Source of the DNA: Kingdonia uniflora
Lineage: Eukaryota > Streptophyta > Magnoliopsida > Ranunculales > Circaeasteraceae
Direction: 5' to 3'
DNA: 64,000 bases
Assembly: GCA_014058105.1 (NCBI GenBank)
Contig: JACGCM010002082.1
Location: 124,001-188,000, forward strand
Below, in pieces: positions 43,159 through 54,645 of this stretch. Below the pieces are notes generated by a model that saw nothing but the letters and a program-made list of their open reading frames with translations, searched no databases and was not told the DNA's origin. Position numbers and translations under genes: made by a program. How positions within the stretch are numbered: position 1 is the stretch's first letter; each line of letters opens with the position of its first letter.

Positions 43159-44091
43159 GGTCCTCTGTTTGTTTGGTATTTTTATTGTTGCTTTCTTCTG
43201 TTCTGCTTCCTTTCTCTTTTTTTTTGACAAGGCTTGTAATATGTTTTGTCTTTCTATATGAAATTGGTGTTTGAAAGTACTATTGTAGTAGTATTCTTGC
43301 TCTTTATAGGTAATAATTTGATTTGTCTGACTGAAAGTAACAATATAATCTAAATTCGTGAAGTAGTATCTTAAGCTGTCGAATTAATAATATAACTGTT
43401 GAAGTATAGTATTTGAATTGTCGAAGAAAAAAGTTGTAGTCTGTGGAAGTGGGAGTATTATCTGTCGAAGATTAAAAGATTGATCTGTTGGAATAAAAGG
43501 TTGGGTCTCTAAGCATAAATGTTTGAACTATCAAAATGTATGATTGTAATCTGTCAAAGGGTGAATGTGATATGTCGAAGGAATAGGGGCGATCTACCGA
43601 GATAATAGAGGCATGAGGTTTTAAATTGACGAATGTGCTGTTGATCGAATGTCGATATATTGGAAACCCCAATTTGAGGCTATATGTTGATGAGTCTTCG
43701 AGGCGCGGAGTGGTCGTTTACTCGAATTCGAGGAATATGTCAAATCTTATGTTTGATTTGAATGGTCATACTGACAGCCCCGACGGCTGGTCTGTCAGGA
43801 CAGTACGTGTGCCTGGGGCAGTGTGCCAAAAATTAATCATGATTTTTGCTCGTATTACGGAAAAAGTTGTAACTTGACTGTTTGGATTTGATTATTTAAC
43901 TTTGAGTGGGGGTGGAAGGGTTCGAGAAGGTTTAGTTTTTACAGGTAAGTTGAAGCGAGTGTGTTGTTCGCACGTGAGGGATATGAGGGGTAAATTGGTC
44001 AAAGCATATTGTAGCTGAAAAGCCGGGGCAGTGAGGTCGTGGTAATGATAATGGTAAGAAATTCATGGCAATTTTGGCTTTTTCGAAAGAG
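43159..44091 (+). other. TatB-2 upstream region of the antisense gene, with short repeats
   Basis: No gene. From about 43320 to 43600 a degenerate unit with CTGTCGAAG or TGTCGAAG recurs about every 25-35 bases (for example near 43377, 43418, 43465, 43577). A palindromic TTCGA-rich context is also frequent in the equivalent part of TatB-1. Could be regulatory or a decaying minisatellite. Confidence 0.45.
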
Positions 44092-44099
44092 TATATAAG
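44092..44099 (+). promoter_or_regulatory. TATA-like box of the TatB-2 antisense gene
   Basis: TATATAAG followed by TGTGAGAGG, identical in core and flanks to the box at 33228-33235 in TatB-1, and at a similar distance from the leader intron. Confidence 0.65.
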
Positions 44100-44244
44100 T
44101 GTGAGAGGAGTAATCACTATGCTATTTATTGAAAAAAAATCAAAGAGAGTGAGGAGAAGAGAACGTACGCCATTAGAACTTAAGAGAAGTTGTTGAAGTT
44201 GTTACGTTGATCTCGCTGTTTCGAGGATAGTGTTTCTAACGCAG

Positions 44245-44527
44245 GTATGTCACTTGATCTCTGCCAATTTTAATTTTGTTTTCCCTTCTGATTCTGTGAG
44301 TAGGACATTCTGGGTTTGGGGTTTGGAGGATATCTTTGAAGATAAGGAGATTTGATAAATCTGGGTTTCGACCCATTCTGGGATTTTGGGTGTTTTGGAG
44401 GAGGTATAGGGTTTTGGATCGAGGTTTCAAGTATGTATAAATCTTCTGGAGGGGGTAGATGGGATATGGGTTATGGACACAGAATTGTGGAATTTATTGA
44501 TCTAATTGCATGCCTCTTCTTCTATAG
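44245..44527 (+). other. Leader intron of the TatB-2 antisense gene
   Basis: Donor CAG/GTATGTCACTTGATCTC and acceptor CTTCTATAG, 283 bp, ending 6 bases before the ATG. The edges match the 280-bp intron of TatB-1. Confidence 0.65.
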
Positions 44528-44533
44528 GCTAAA

Positions 44534-46548
44534 ATGCATAGCCATCAAGCTTCGGGACGGAGGCTGATAGACGAAGAGATCGAAGCATTCGAAGCTAGTA
44601 TATCTGGTCGTGCCCCAATTGATGAGGGTAACGACTTAGAAGTGTCTGATATTATAACCGAATCCCCTTTATCTATGGTTCTGCCAGCTGGTGAGGTTCC
44701 GATTACGAGACGTCGTATGACGATAGTGATTAAGGATAGTGAGGAGGAGGAGATAGTGTGGGGGGAGAGGGGCGAGGGTGATGTGGGGCCTTCTAGTGGT
44801 AGAAAGGTAGAAGGGGAGCAAGGTGATAAAAGTGGAGATTCGACTGAGTCGGATGGAGTCGAAGGTACCGTTTTGACTAGAGATAATGTTAGAATAGATC
44901 GATTTGTTTCCAAGTTGGAGCTGTCGAAGGTGGGGGTTTTGTTGAGTGTGGCGGGAATAGGGTTAACTTTCATATCAGATCCTGAGGAAGTGATACTGGC
45001 TTATAGAGGTCAGATTCGATTAGGAATGGAACTTCCCCATCGAAGACTGGTGAAAGAGTTACTGAATTTTTCGGAGGTAGCCCCAGTTCAAATGAATGGG
45101 AATTTTTATAAGATGATGTAGGTTATAGAAGGGATGAATGCAAAGTTGAGTAGTGAGAGGAGGGATTTAATTAAATGGAATAAGGATTTATTAATTGTAC
45201 GGAGCAACTAAGAGAATATTGAAGAGGGGGACCTTTATAAGTTGCATCATAGGGTGTATAATTAAAGTAAGTTTGCTGGGCTATTGCTGATGTATGTCTT
45301 GAATAAGTGATGATTATATTTCGTTTGTTCTGCAGGTCCGAAGAATCTGTCTTGGAACAATTCGAGGAACTATATTTATACTTTGCTCGAAGCTAGTGAG
45401 GATTGGGTAAATTATGTTTTTGAGAGTCTCGGAATCAAGAGGCAGAGGAGGAAGAAGGCGGATTGGGTAAATACTTTGCTTCAAAGCGTACCCGTTATGC
45501 CAAAGCCATCGAAGAGAAAGAGAGGCGAAGGTATTTCGAGGGGTCTAGAAGAAATGGGAGGGGAAGAGTTGCCAAGAAATTTTCAGTATGTTTCGAGAAT
45601 GCAGAGGGGGTCGAAGCAAGCTGCGCCAGTGCCCGAAGTGGCTGGCGATGCTTCGAGGTTGAAGCCGTGGCAGGTGCCAGTACAGATTGAGAAGGGGAAG
45701 GGTCGGGTTGTTCCCGAAACTACGAAGGTGCACCAATCGAAGGATAGTCAGCGCAAAAGGTGTAAGGCGCTGGGGGAGGATGATGCAGCATATGAGGATG
45801 AAGTGATGACAAAGGATGAACAACAAGAGCAAGCAGTGGCCAAATAGGCTTCGATGGTCGAGCTCTGCGAGGACGACCTTGACAAGGCTTTGAAGGAAAT
45901 AAAAAGGAGTATGTTTCAGGTAACTATCTATTCATTTCTTTTGTGAGAGTCTAGGATTTCTTTTAAGTTCTTTGAATTTAGAGGTGTACTGACTGCTCGA
46001 ATATTCTAGCAGACGAAGGTATGGGTGCGCTCGTACAACAAGGCAATGAAGTCGGTAAAGGGGAAGTTGTGACAAGCAGTGGAAAGTCTGGATCATTCTC
46101 GGGGGACTGAGGTGTCATTGTTGTCTGATGTCAAGAAATTGAAGCAAGATCTGGAGGTTATCACAGACTCGTTTGATGAGAGACTCGAGCTTCAGTGGTC
46201 AAGGTAGGAGCAGGAGTAGTGGCAAAGCTTGCGGTAAAAGAGAGGTAGAAGGCAGAACAAAAGGTGAATTTCCAGTGGCAGTTTGATGATGAATGTAAGT
46301 TTAATGTCAAGTTGAAAGTTCTTATAGAAGATAAGGGGTATAACCCCGATACGTTGGAACCCTTCCCTATTTCCCCAAATCATATTGATGGAGATGATTT
46401 GCAGATGAAGGAAGGAGAGCCAGATGTTATTGATGGGGCAGCTGGAGATACTATAGGTGGTGTGGAGGCTTCTCTTATTGGAGCGGCCAGTGGTGGAACT
46501 ATAGATGGTGTGGTTGTCGATGGTTCGGGGTCAAAGCCTTCGGCTTAA
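44534..46548 (+). pseudogene. TatB-2 large antisense gene (spliced; putative gypsy-type transposon protein)
   Basis: ATG 44534. Coding exons 44534-45266, 45336-45919 and 46013-46548 with GT-AG introns (GTAAGT...TGCAG and GTAACT...TAGCAG) at positions matching TatB-1. Exon 1 is open for 195 codons: acidic N-terminus, SDIITESPLSMVLPAGEVPI, then the core GMELPHRRLVKELLNFSEVA and PVQMNGNFYKMM followed by a TAG at 45119. Exon 2 starts PKNLSWNNSRNYIYTLLEAS and continues basic (SKRKRGEG) with a TAG at 45845. Exon 3 is a shortened coiled coil with stops, ending in a Gly-rich acidic tail to 46548. Only a few point stops spoil it. The core resembles plant putative gypsy-type transposon proteins; role unknown. 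Confidence 0.75.
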
Positions 46549-47029
46549 GGTGCCAAGGGTATCGTCGTTGGGGGGCCTGTGGAGGAAAAAGGTGTAACTG
46601 TGCCGATATGTGGTATTTGACATTGGGGTTCCATGCTTTCTTTTTCTGATTTGTTGTTGAGTTGTAATATTTTGAACTATGTTTATTTTTAGCGTTGGTC
46701 TTTGAACATGGTATGTCTTCGAGCTATTGCACTGTACTAATGGTGGTTATCTGTGGAACTTCTAAAGTTGATTCTGAACTACTTTTAAATTGGTGCCTGA
46801 TTTTCTGATTAACTTTGTTGTCTTGTTCTGGCCTTGCTTTATTCAGGATTGTTGAAATATTGATGTGTATTCTATTGGCTTGGCTTGTGTTGAATTTTTG
46901 ATGACTTGGCATGAGTTGTAATGCCATTATTTCTCTGGTGTATACGTCTTTGAATCATCTTTACACTTAGTAGAAATGTAGATATTCTTGCAGAATAGTA
47001 CCAGCATGTATTGTTTCTGTCGAGTGACT
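46549..47029 (+). other. TatB-2 spacer after the antisense gene
   Basis: T-rich stretch without gene, presumably the 3' untranslated part of the antisense gene. Confidence 0.4.
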
Positions 47030-47860
47030 GTAGAGTGATCGAACCCCGAAGACCTTCAAAGATATTTAGATCGATCCCTGAGTGATCTGCTGGACATCGA
47101 ATTCCGAAGTCACAGTGATATAAGATGTGGTCACTACCAACGCATTTCTGAGGGTCCGGTCTATTGATCATACGTGCCCCTCAAGTCTGCTCAAATGCTA
47201 GAAGTTTGAAAAACTTCAAGGTCGTCCTCGAGTATTAGTCGGGCCGAGGGAACGTGATACCCAGTGGAAACCTAGAAATTCACTAGACTACAAAGGCCTA
47301 AGCCACAGCGAAGCAAGACATGTTCACCTCCAACGCATTCCCGAGGGTCCGGTCTTTCAACAATTCGTGCCCCTCGAGTTTGCTCGAATGTTGGAAACTT
47401 GAAAATTTCAAGGTCGCCCCCAAGTATCAGTCGGGGCGAGGGTGGACATGACGCCCGGGATAAGCCAAGAAATTGACTGGACTTCATCGGTTTTAGAGCC
47501 TGATCAAAACATATTTGTTCGCCCCCAAGCCATCCCCGAGGGGCCGGTCGGTGGACCATCCTTGCCCCTCGAGTTTGCTCGAAATTGGAAGCTTAAAAAT
47601 GTTAAGGTCGCCGCCAAGTATCCGTCGGGCTGAAGGGTTGACATGATACTTAGAAGAAACCAGGAAATCGACTGGACTTCGAAGGCCTTAGCCACAGCGA
47701 AGCATAACTGTTCACCCCCAATGCATTCTCAAGGGTTCGATCTTTCAACCATCCTTGCCCCTCGAATTTGCTCGAAATTAGGAGCTTGAAAAATTGCAAG
47801 GTCACACCCAAGTATCAGTCGGGTCGATGGTTGACATGATACCAAAGTTAAACTAAGAAA
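47030..47860 (-). repeat. TatB-2 tandem repeats, 194-bp unit
   Basis: AGTATCAGTCGGG-like motif at 47231, 47423, 47617 and 47811 (spacing 192, 194, 194), with a partial unit before. Each unit has a GCCCCTCGAGTTTGCTCGAA-like stretch. Same unit and position as 29540-30165 in TatB-1, in the opposite orientation. Confidence 0.93.
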
Positions 47861-49305
47861 TTCAATGAAAAAAGAAGACAAAGTATGGGTGGAAAACCGT
47901 TCATTGATTATTCTAGATTACATCAATTGTACAAGGTTGAGGATATGGCCTATTATAGGAGACCAGCTGCATTGTGTTCCAAGGATTTGGTAAAGGTTCT
48001 TCGTCTTCTATCATCAGATTGTAGGAACCCTTGTTAGTTTTATCATACACAACATAAGGTCCTTCCCAGGATTCAGCTAGCTTGCCAGCATTTCGAGGCT
48101 TCGATGATTGGTTGGTCCGCCTAAGTACGAGATCTCCGATGTTAAAACTTCGGGGTCAAACTCTCTTGTTATAGGATTTTTGAAGTGATGTATGGTAGCA
48201 GCCAAGGTTGGCAATGGCTCGTTCTCTGGTTTTGTCGATCTATAACATGTTACATGCGAGCTCAAACTCATTGTCTTTGTCAGGGAGGTTAGGATCTCGT
48301 GTGGGTACCTTGAATTGAGTTGGGGGCACAGCTTCGGTACCATATGTGAGGAAGAAGGGGGTGCAGCCTATAGATTTTCTTAGGGTTATTCGATAGGCCC
48401 AGCGGACATGCTGTATCTCTTGAACCCGTCGTCCATTCTTTGCATCAACTCTTTTCTCGAGACCATCGATGATGGGTTTTTTTATTGCTTCGAATTTACC
48501 GTTGCCTTGGGGATAATAAGGTGTTGAGGGTGAGAGGATGATGTTGTGCTTTTTGAGAAAGTTTCTGACTTTGCTACCGACGAATTAGGGACCATTGGCG
48601 TATCCAATCATATGGGGGCAGCCGAAGCATGTGATGATGTTTTCCCATAGAAATTTGATAACTTCTTCTTTTCTGGTTCGGCATAAAGGTACAACCTCGA
48701 CCTATTTGGTGAAATAATCGGTTGCAACAAGGATGTTTTATCTGCTACCCATGGCTTTTGGGAAGGGTCCGATAAGATCGATAGCCCATCTTTTGAATGG
48801 CCAGGAGATTTGACTTAAATGGAGGTCTTGAGAAATGCAATGGATAACATGAGCGTGTCGTTGGCATTTGTCACAGTGTTTGGCATACTCTTCGACTTGT
48901 TTTTTCATATTCGGCCAGAATAATCCTTGGGTGATAGCTCAAAGAGCCATAGAACGACTAACAGTATGAGCACCGCATGTTCCTTTAAAAGTTTGGCTAA
49001 AATTATAGAGGCTTCGGCTTGTGATATGTAGCAAAGAAGGATGCCATTTGGGGATTTGTGATGTAATTCATCTTTACGAATAGTGTACCTGTGGCAATTT
49101 TCTAACAAGGATCATTTGGCTTTGGGGTCATATGGGAGGGTAGCATTGTTGAGGTAATGGAAAAATTGTGCTCGCCAATCGTCTGGATCGAGACTCTTGC
49201 CCCCAGTATTGATGGCATTGACTCCATCTGGTCGATACCTGGGCGTTCGAGTATTTGGATATGGAGGGTCTGAGATTCTTATTGTCCGAGCGTAGCTGCT
49301 ATGTA
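47861..49305 (-). pseudogene. TatB-2 integrase
   Basis: Read from 49305 downwards: INTGG linker near 49200, LENCHRYTIRKDELHH near 49105, the zinc-binding region near 48990-48830 (LKEHAVLI in place of GTCGAH, frame shifted), core with WAIDLIGPFPK-like sequence near 48790-48760, RFGYPHMIG and DNG-like block near 48620-48590, damaged catalytic Glu region near 48510, AYRITLRKSIG near 48395-48370, and a C-terminal domain near 48110-47950 (GKLAESWEGPYVVYDKTNKG). Several stops and frameshifts, for example at 48586. Confidence 0.85.
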
Positions 49306-49735
49306 GGCGAGGGCATCTGCATGTCTATTTTCTCCTCAAGGGTAATGAGTAATAGTAGATTTTTTTGGAAAATAGTCCATGCGCCGTCGAACGAAGAAAG
49401 CATAGTCAGTCATGCGACTGTTAGCTTGATTTTCTCCTGTGTAATACCTCTGAACAAGTTGGGAATCTGTGAAAATGGTAAGTTTGGGAATCCCGAGATC
49501 GAGAGCAAGGTCGGGGCCGTGGATCAAGGCATCGTGCTCAGCCTCGTTATTGGAACATTCGATGGTAAGTTTGATAGTTTTTTCTATTCGGTCATTAGTG
49601 GGTGTTACCAAAAAAATACCAATTCCAGAGCCATTGGGATATGCGGATCCATCTGTAAATAAATGCCAGCCAGTGTGATTGTCCCAGGGATCTGTTGTTT
49701 CAGGTTGGCCTTCTTTTAAGTCATCTTCGTGTTCT
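49306..49735 (-). pseudogene. TatB-2 second RNase H
   Basis: Reading from about 49695: GWHLFTDGSAYPNGSGIGIF, then ERIEKTIKLTIECSNNEAEH, LALDLGIPKLTIFTDSQLVQ and RYYTGENQANSRMTDYAFF, open from 49611 to 49336, and ITHYP with the terminal region to about 49306. The Asp in TDGS, Glu in EAEH and Asp in TDSQ correspond to the expected catalytic residues. Best-preserved catalytic domain of this copy. Confidence 0.9.
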
Positions 49736-50064
49736 TCCCAATCGACATCTTTAACCGGGAAGTCGGCAAGAAAATCTACTACTGCTTAGCCTTTCTGGGA
49801 TATCTGCTTTTCAAATGAAATGTCATGTTCGCCAAGATACAAAGACCACTGTTGTACTCGCCTGAATTTCTCTTTTTTACTGAGTACTTCTCGAAGGGGG
49901 TAACTTGTTATAACACGGATGGGGTGAGCTTGAAAATAAGGTTTGAGTTAGCGGGCTGAATAGATAAGGGTGAGGAGCAAACACTCAGGCTTCAAATACT
50001 GGGTTTCTGCGGGTGTGAGGGTTTTGCTGAAGAAATATACAGGTTTTTTTATGTTTGAGTTGAG
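49736..50064 (-). pseudogene. TatB-2 RNase H
   Basis: From 50064 downwards: KKPVYFFSKTLTPAETQYLK near 50045-49990 and QQWSLYLGEHDISFEKQISQ near 49855-49800, then AVVDFLADFPVKD. A TAG at 49788-49790 and other small damage. It runs uninterrupted where TatB-1 has the 180-bp insertion. Confidence 0.82.
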
Positions 50065-51240
50065 TCAAATAAGTACTAAACTGATAAAGGTGTCTGTAAC
50101 AGCAAGATATAAAGAGAGTATATCGTCTGTGATAGGGGTGCTGATAATGGGTGGTCGGCCAAGATAAGTTTTAAGTTCGAGGAAGGCCTGTTCACACTCG
50201 GGTGTCCAGTTGATCTCGAGGTTGTTTTTCTTTTTTGCTTTGTGGACGCCTTGGTCACGTAAGAGGGAAAATAGCCAATCACATCTGTCTGAGGATTTGG
50301 AAATGAAACGATTAAGGGCTGCGATCTTGCCAATAACTTTTTGGATGTCTTTTTTGGTTCGGGGCGAAGGCATGTCGATGAGGGCGCGAATATGGGTGGA
50401 GTCGACCTCGATACCTCATTTACTGATAAGGTGGCCTAAAAATTTACCATTTGAAACACCAAATTGGCATTTTTCTGGGTTGAGTTTCATGTTATATGTG
50501 CGAAGTATCGAAAAGACTTCGGTTAGGTCTTGGATATGGGTCTATTTTTGGAGGCTCTTGCATAACATGTAGTCGATGCAAATTTGACCGACTTGCTAAA
50601 CAAGGGTTTAAAAATTGTTGTGGCCAGGCACTGGTAAGTGGCTCCCACATTTTTATGACCGAAGGCCATAATATTGAAACAGTAAAGGCCTCGTTCAGTG
50701 ATAAAGGAAGTTTTATGCTAATCTTCGGGGAGGAGGAGTACATGATTGTAACCCGAAGTTGGGTCCATCATGGATAGTCGCTCATGTCTAGCAGTAGCGT
50801 CAAGGAGTGCTGAAATGACCGGGAGGGGGAAGCTGTCCTTCCGTATGTGCTTGTTGAGGTCGGTAAAGTCGACGCAAATTTTGATCTTGTCGTTCTTCTT
50901 GGGGACTGCCACAATGTTTGATATCCAGTCAGCGTACTTTACTTCTCTGATAAAACCTGCGGCTATGAGCTTGTCCACTTCAAGGTTCACTGCTTCTCGA
51001 AGTTGTGATACCAGGTTACGCTTCTATTGTTTGACTACTAAGGAATAGGGAATAAGGTTGAGGCGATGATACGCCAGGTTGGGGGCAACACTGGGCATCT
51101 CCTGGAACGGCCATGCAAAGACATCTTTGTTTGCTTGAAGGAAATTTATAAGCTCGAGACGTTCTGCCTCAACAAGGAAAGTTCCGATGAATGTACCTCG
51201 ACCAGGACCGTCGAGTTCGATATAAACAGTGGGTTCTATG
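50065..51240 (-). pseudogene. TatB-2 reverse transcriptase and linker
   Basis: Linker from 51240 with VYIELDGPGRGTFIGTFL, then QMKRNLVSQLREAVNLEVDK. RT: AVPKKNDKIKICVDFTDLNK (about 50910-50850), SMMDPTSGYNHVLLLPED, then a damaged FITERGLYCFNIMAFGHKN region, and the catalytic box near 50585. There a one-base deletion and a GAC-to-TAC change turn YIDD into CIDY, so the second catalytic Asp is lost. End part: MPSPRTKKDIQKVIGKIAAL and NRFISKSSDRCDWLFSLLRD (50373-50260), open and well preserved. Confidence 0.9.
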
Positions 51241-51290
51241 GGTGAGGTGGTATCTGTCGAAGGTGTAGGGATAGAAAGAGGCAGTGATTG

Positions 51291-51815
51291 CTATGGGCGG
51301 CTTACGAGTTTTTGGGTCTGATTGATCTCTGGGTGCTCGCATGAGCGGGTAAGGCATTGAGAGCCTTTCAAATTCCAAGTACCTTCGTGAGTGCTGAAAT
51401 GAATGGTCTGATGGTAGGTTGAAGGTATAGGTCGCATGGCGTGGAGCCAATCAAGTCCGAGTACACCAAGGTATTCAGACTTCTTGTCGATGACAAAGAA
51501 GCTGGTTTGAAAGGTAAGAGGGCATGTGGTGACTGGTAGGCTGAAACGACCAACAGTGACTTTGATGGCCCCATTAAAACCTTTCAATTCGATATTGGCG
51601 GCAGTGATGAGATCTGTCTTCTTCATTAATTTGACAGTTTGGAGGAAAAGGACATTAGCTACACTTCCTGTATCAATCAGCATGGTGTGGAGGACAAGGT
51701 ACTCGATCTTTATCATGATGACTAATGGATCGGAATGGGGGAAGCAGACGTGTAAAGTGTCATAGTTAATGAAAGAAATGCCTTCAAGGTGAGGGCGATG
51801 GCTTGATTCTGGCAA
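51291..51815 (-). pseudogene. TatB-2 aspartic protease
   Basis: Open for 174 codons in one frame: SFINYDTLHVCFPHSDPLVI, TMLIDTGSVANVLFLQTVKL (active-site Asp-Thr-Gly near 51680), FNGAIKVTVGRFSLPVTTCP, GVLGLDWLHAMRPIPSTYHQ. No stop inside the domain, in contrast to TatB-1. As an isolated domain it looks intact, but the gag and RT frames around it are broken. Confidence 0.92.
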
Positions 51816-53640
51816 GAGGGTGGGAAATTTCTCCTGATAGGTGAGTTTATAACATTCTTGGACGCACTTTTTCTTGTATTTGGAACGTCCGCTGTCTATG
51901 TTGTTAACCTCGATGAAGTTTATTTTGTAGATGTGTACCTCGGCCGGGTCAACAGTGGGGGTGGATTGAGGCTTGAGGCAAGACCCGTCGAGATAGCTTG
52001 GAAGATTGGCAATATACTGGTGTAGACGGCCTGCTCTGAAGATTAGTTCGAGGGAGTACTGAAAGGCGAAGCATTTATTGGTATGGTAACAGTTGCATTT
52101 GTGATTGGCGCAATAAGGTTCGCCTTGCCTGACTTTAATTGGGAAAGGGATGTGCCAAATGGGGTCTTCCTATATATGTGGTAGAAGGGTGTTGAAGGGG
52201 GCATTCAGTATAGACAAAATAGGCTTTGGTCGTTTCTTGCGAGCTTCAGCACTGTTATCGATGTTAGGGCGTTTGTGGCTCTCAGTCTCCTGTGAGACAG
52301 GAACGATCAGGGGTGTTGGAGTAGAATGTGAGTTTTGTCGAGGTTTATTGATATGGGTGGTGTACGAAGGCTGGATCTATTTGCAGGATTCCTGAAGGCA
52401 CTCGAGATCGATATAACCATTGACCTTCGAGAGCATCTATTCGAGTGTTTGAGGTTTGTGGAGAACGAGGTGTACTTTTACTCGACTGATATCAGGCAGG
52501 GCCTTCGAGTATGCGAGTATAGCATTTACGCAGTCAAGGTTCTTATTTTTCCGTGATTCATCAAGGAATCTTTTGATGAAGGCCTCGAGTGTCTCATTAC
52601 TGGATTTTTTGCAATTGAATAGGGCGTCGACTCTAACTTCTCTGTCCTCATTGAAGGCAAACTGGGAGATGAAAAGCCGTGATAGTTGCTCGAAGCTTCA
52701 TATCGAACCATTTGGGAGGTTATGATACCATCGAAGGGGGAAGTCAGCAAGGCTGGAAGGAAAAAGGTGACATAACAGGTAGTCAGCCGTAGAGTGAAGG
52801 CTCAGAGCATTTTGGAATACGAGAATGTGGGATTTAGGGTCTGTGTTATGATATTTAGTGAGTTTGGGGACATGGAAATTAGGGGGTATCTCAATAACAA
52901 AAAAAATTGGGCATATAAGGTTACTGAGGAGACTCCCAGAGTTGGTGGCTGGGCTCGCACTGACCCGGATAATAGGTTGTATTTTGAAGTCGAAGTCCTG
53001 TTGTGCAGCATAAGCAGGATGAGGGGGAGATCGGGGGATTCAAGGATGGTGAGTTTGAATGGGTAGGATGTGTTCAGCGCTGCGCTCCCCGAGACGTTCT
53101 TGAGCAGGGCGGCGTATGGGGTGTCTAGAGGATCGGAGGGTGGAGTCAGAAGAATATTTTATGGGGTGAATATCGAGATGGATGGAGCCGGTAGAAGGAA
53201 AAGTGTGAGGAGCACCCTCGGCTTGAATACGGCCTTGGGCTGCTCCAAGAGTGGGTAGAGGTCCCAGACGGACGCAGAGAGACATGCGCGACAGATATGG
53301 TGTTTGTGATGTGTGAGCAGGTTCTAGAGGCTACAGTCTCTGCAGTTCTTGGACCGTGTTGCGTAATTCGTTGATTGTACAGTTTTGTCTGTTCTCATCG
53401 TCTAGACGGTGGTTCCGCTCAGTTTCCAACTATAGGCGGCGGTGTTCACGCTCTTGGTTAAGTTGTGCATGGTGGCGCTCCTCGGCTTGAGCGACTTGTT
53501 GAGATAGTAAGGCTATTTGGGCGGCCACTCCGTCAATGGAGATGTCGGCATGGGCTGAACTGGAACGGAGGGTGTGCAGTATTGATGAGAAGCTGTGGAT
53601 GTTGATAACAAGGAGAGGGAAAAAGAAAAGGAGGCTGGTA
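51816..53640 (-). pseudogene. TatB-2 gag and zinc-finger-like region
   Basis: Read from 53640: N-terminal coiled-coil (ALLSQQVAQAEERHHAQLNQ, with a TAG at about 53435), Pro/Arg-rich linker (53285-53040: HTFPSTGSIHLDIHPIKYSS), gag domain from about 52870 to 52500 with frameshifts (RFFLDESRKNKNLDCVNAIL-like block near 52555-52510), and near 52120-52070 the zinc-finger-like YCANHKCNCYHTNKC. The region to 51830 is the linker to protease. Compared with TatB-1 the gag domain has more frameshifts. Confidence 0.82.
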
Positions 53641-53645
53641 GCGTG

Positions 53646-53666
53646 GGAAGCACAGACGGCGCCAAT
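53646..53666 (-). other. TatB-2 primer binding site
   Basis: Minus strand reads ATTGGCGCCGTCTGTGCTTC after the LTR end CCCTACA; the first bases match the TGGCGCCG start of a tRNA-Asp-type primer site. Confidence 0.75.
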
Positions 53667-54398
53667 TGTAGGGGACTAACTTCTTTCAGAAGAAAAGTTG
53701 ACTCTTACAACTCAGGGTTAACCCTCAATCAATGGAATACAATCAAGTAATCTAAACCATGAGTAATCCAAAGATAATATACTTGCGTAGAGGCCCGAAT
53801 GTGATGCTCTACGACCTCTGATGAGGATTTTTAAGAGTACGTTTATTACTAATGAGTAATCGAAGGTTCGAATACTGGGTTTTACAGAATGGTCAAAGGT
53901 AAACTCTAAAGGGTCTAGGGAGACTTTTTCCAACCCCCTCCTTGGTTCCCCAACTCCCCTATTTATAGAACATAGGATGGCCTGAGTCACCAAGGTTAGG
54001 TCAGATTACAAGGGTACTGTCCGGATATCCTGCAGGGGTATGGGCGTCGGACATGCCTGTATTGTCACTGTAACAGTTGTTGATGTCTCTGTACTTTGGT
54101 ACTGCGGCAGTAGTTGGGCCTGTCACTGTAGTTGCCAGGACCAATCACTACATCGTCTTGCCTGATGAGTTGGCTGCCTGCCTCATCATATTTTGACCAT
54201 GTGCAAATATGATCGAAGGGTTTCTGCTGCGATGTGTGTAGTCCGTCCTCGAGGCTTGTTTGGAGTCAAAGCTTTGTCTTCGGTGGATCTCTGGAAGGCT
54301 TGTTTTGAGGATTGAATAGGCTTCGATATATTAGGGTAGGCTGTGAAGTAGACTTCGAGTGCCTGAGGGGGGTTGAAGGCTGCGAGTAGGCTACTACA
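53667..54398 (-). repeat. TatB-2 5' LTR
   Basis: 732 bp, TGTAGGGGACTAAC to GGCTACTACA on the plus strand, followed by TTGCC. Partner of 40938-41673. Confidence 0.94.
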
Positions 54399-54403
54399 TT
54401 GCC

Positions 54404-54645
54404 TACTCGTTCTTCTTTAGAACCATTAAAGTACTGATATCGGTGTCGCTCTGAATAACTTGGTCGGCCAATCCCATTTGGTCGATAGTACACTGAAATA
54501 GAATCTCAATACCGCTTCCAGTATCAATCATCATTGTGTGCATGACAAACTTTTTCATTTTAAGCATTATTACTAACGCATCATGATGTGGAAATTTAAC
54601 ATGGCCAGTATCGCAATCTTCGAAGTAAATCCCAAGTATCCTTTA
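54404..54645 (-). pseudogene. TatA-2 aspartic protease, N-terminal part
   Basis: Reads MKKFVMHTMMIDTGSGIEIL (active site intact, near 54505-54525), then FQCTIDQMGLADQVI and ISTLMVLKKNE-like sequence up to the TatB-2 insertion; the remaining protease continues at 40932. At the upstream end, about 54640-54655, roughly 700 bases present in TatA-3 (61500-62180) are missing, so the protease joins directly to the capsid region. Confidence 0.8.

Larger units (their letters stand above)
40938..54398 (-). mobile_element. TatB-2: Tat-lineage Ty3/gypsy element inside TatA-2
   Basis: LTRs of 736 bp (40938-41673) and 732 bp (53667-54398) with edges TGTAGGGG and GGCTACTACA on the plus strand, and target duplication TTGCC at 40933-40937 and 54399-54403. 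Total 13461 bp. Same order as TatB-1 but on the minus strand. The joined flanks form one continuous protease segment of TatA-2. It entered a protease reading frame. Confidence 0.95.

Noticed and set aside
47272..47700. Overlapping 60-95-codon ORFs on both strands
   Set aside because: They fall in the 194-bp tandem repeats and reflect repeat composition.
50210..51048. Several plus-strand open stretches
   Set aside because: Shadows of the TatB-2 reverse transcriptase, which is clearly on the minus strand.
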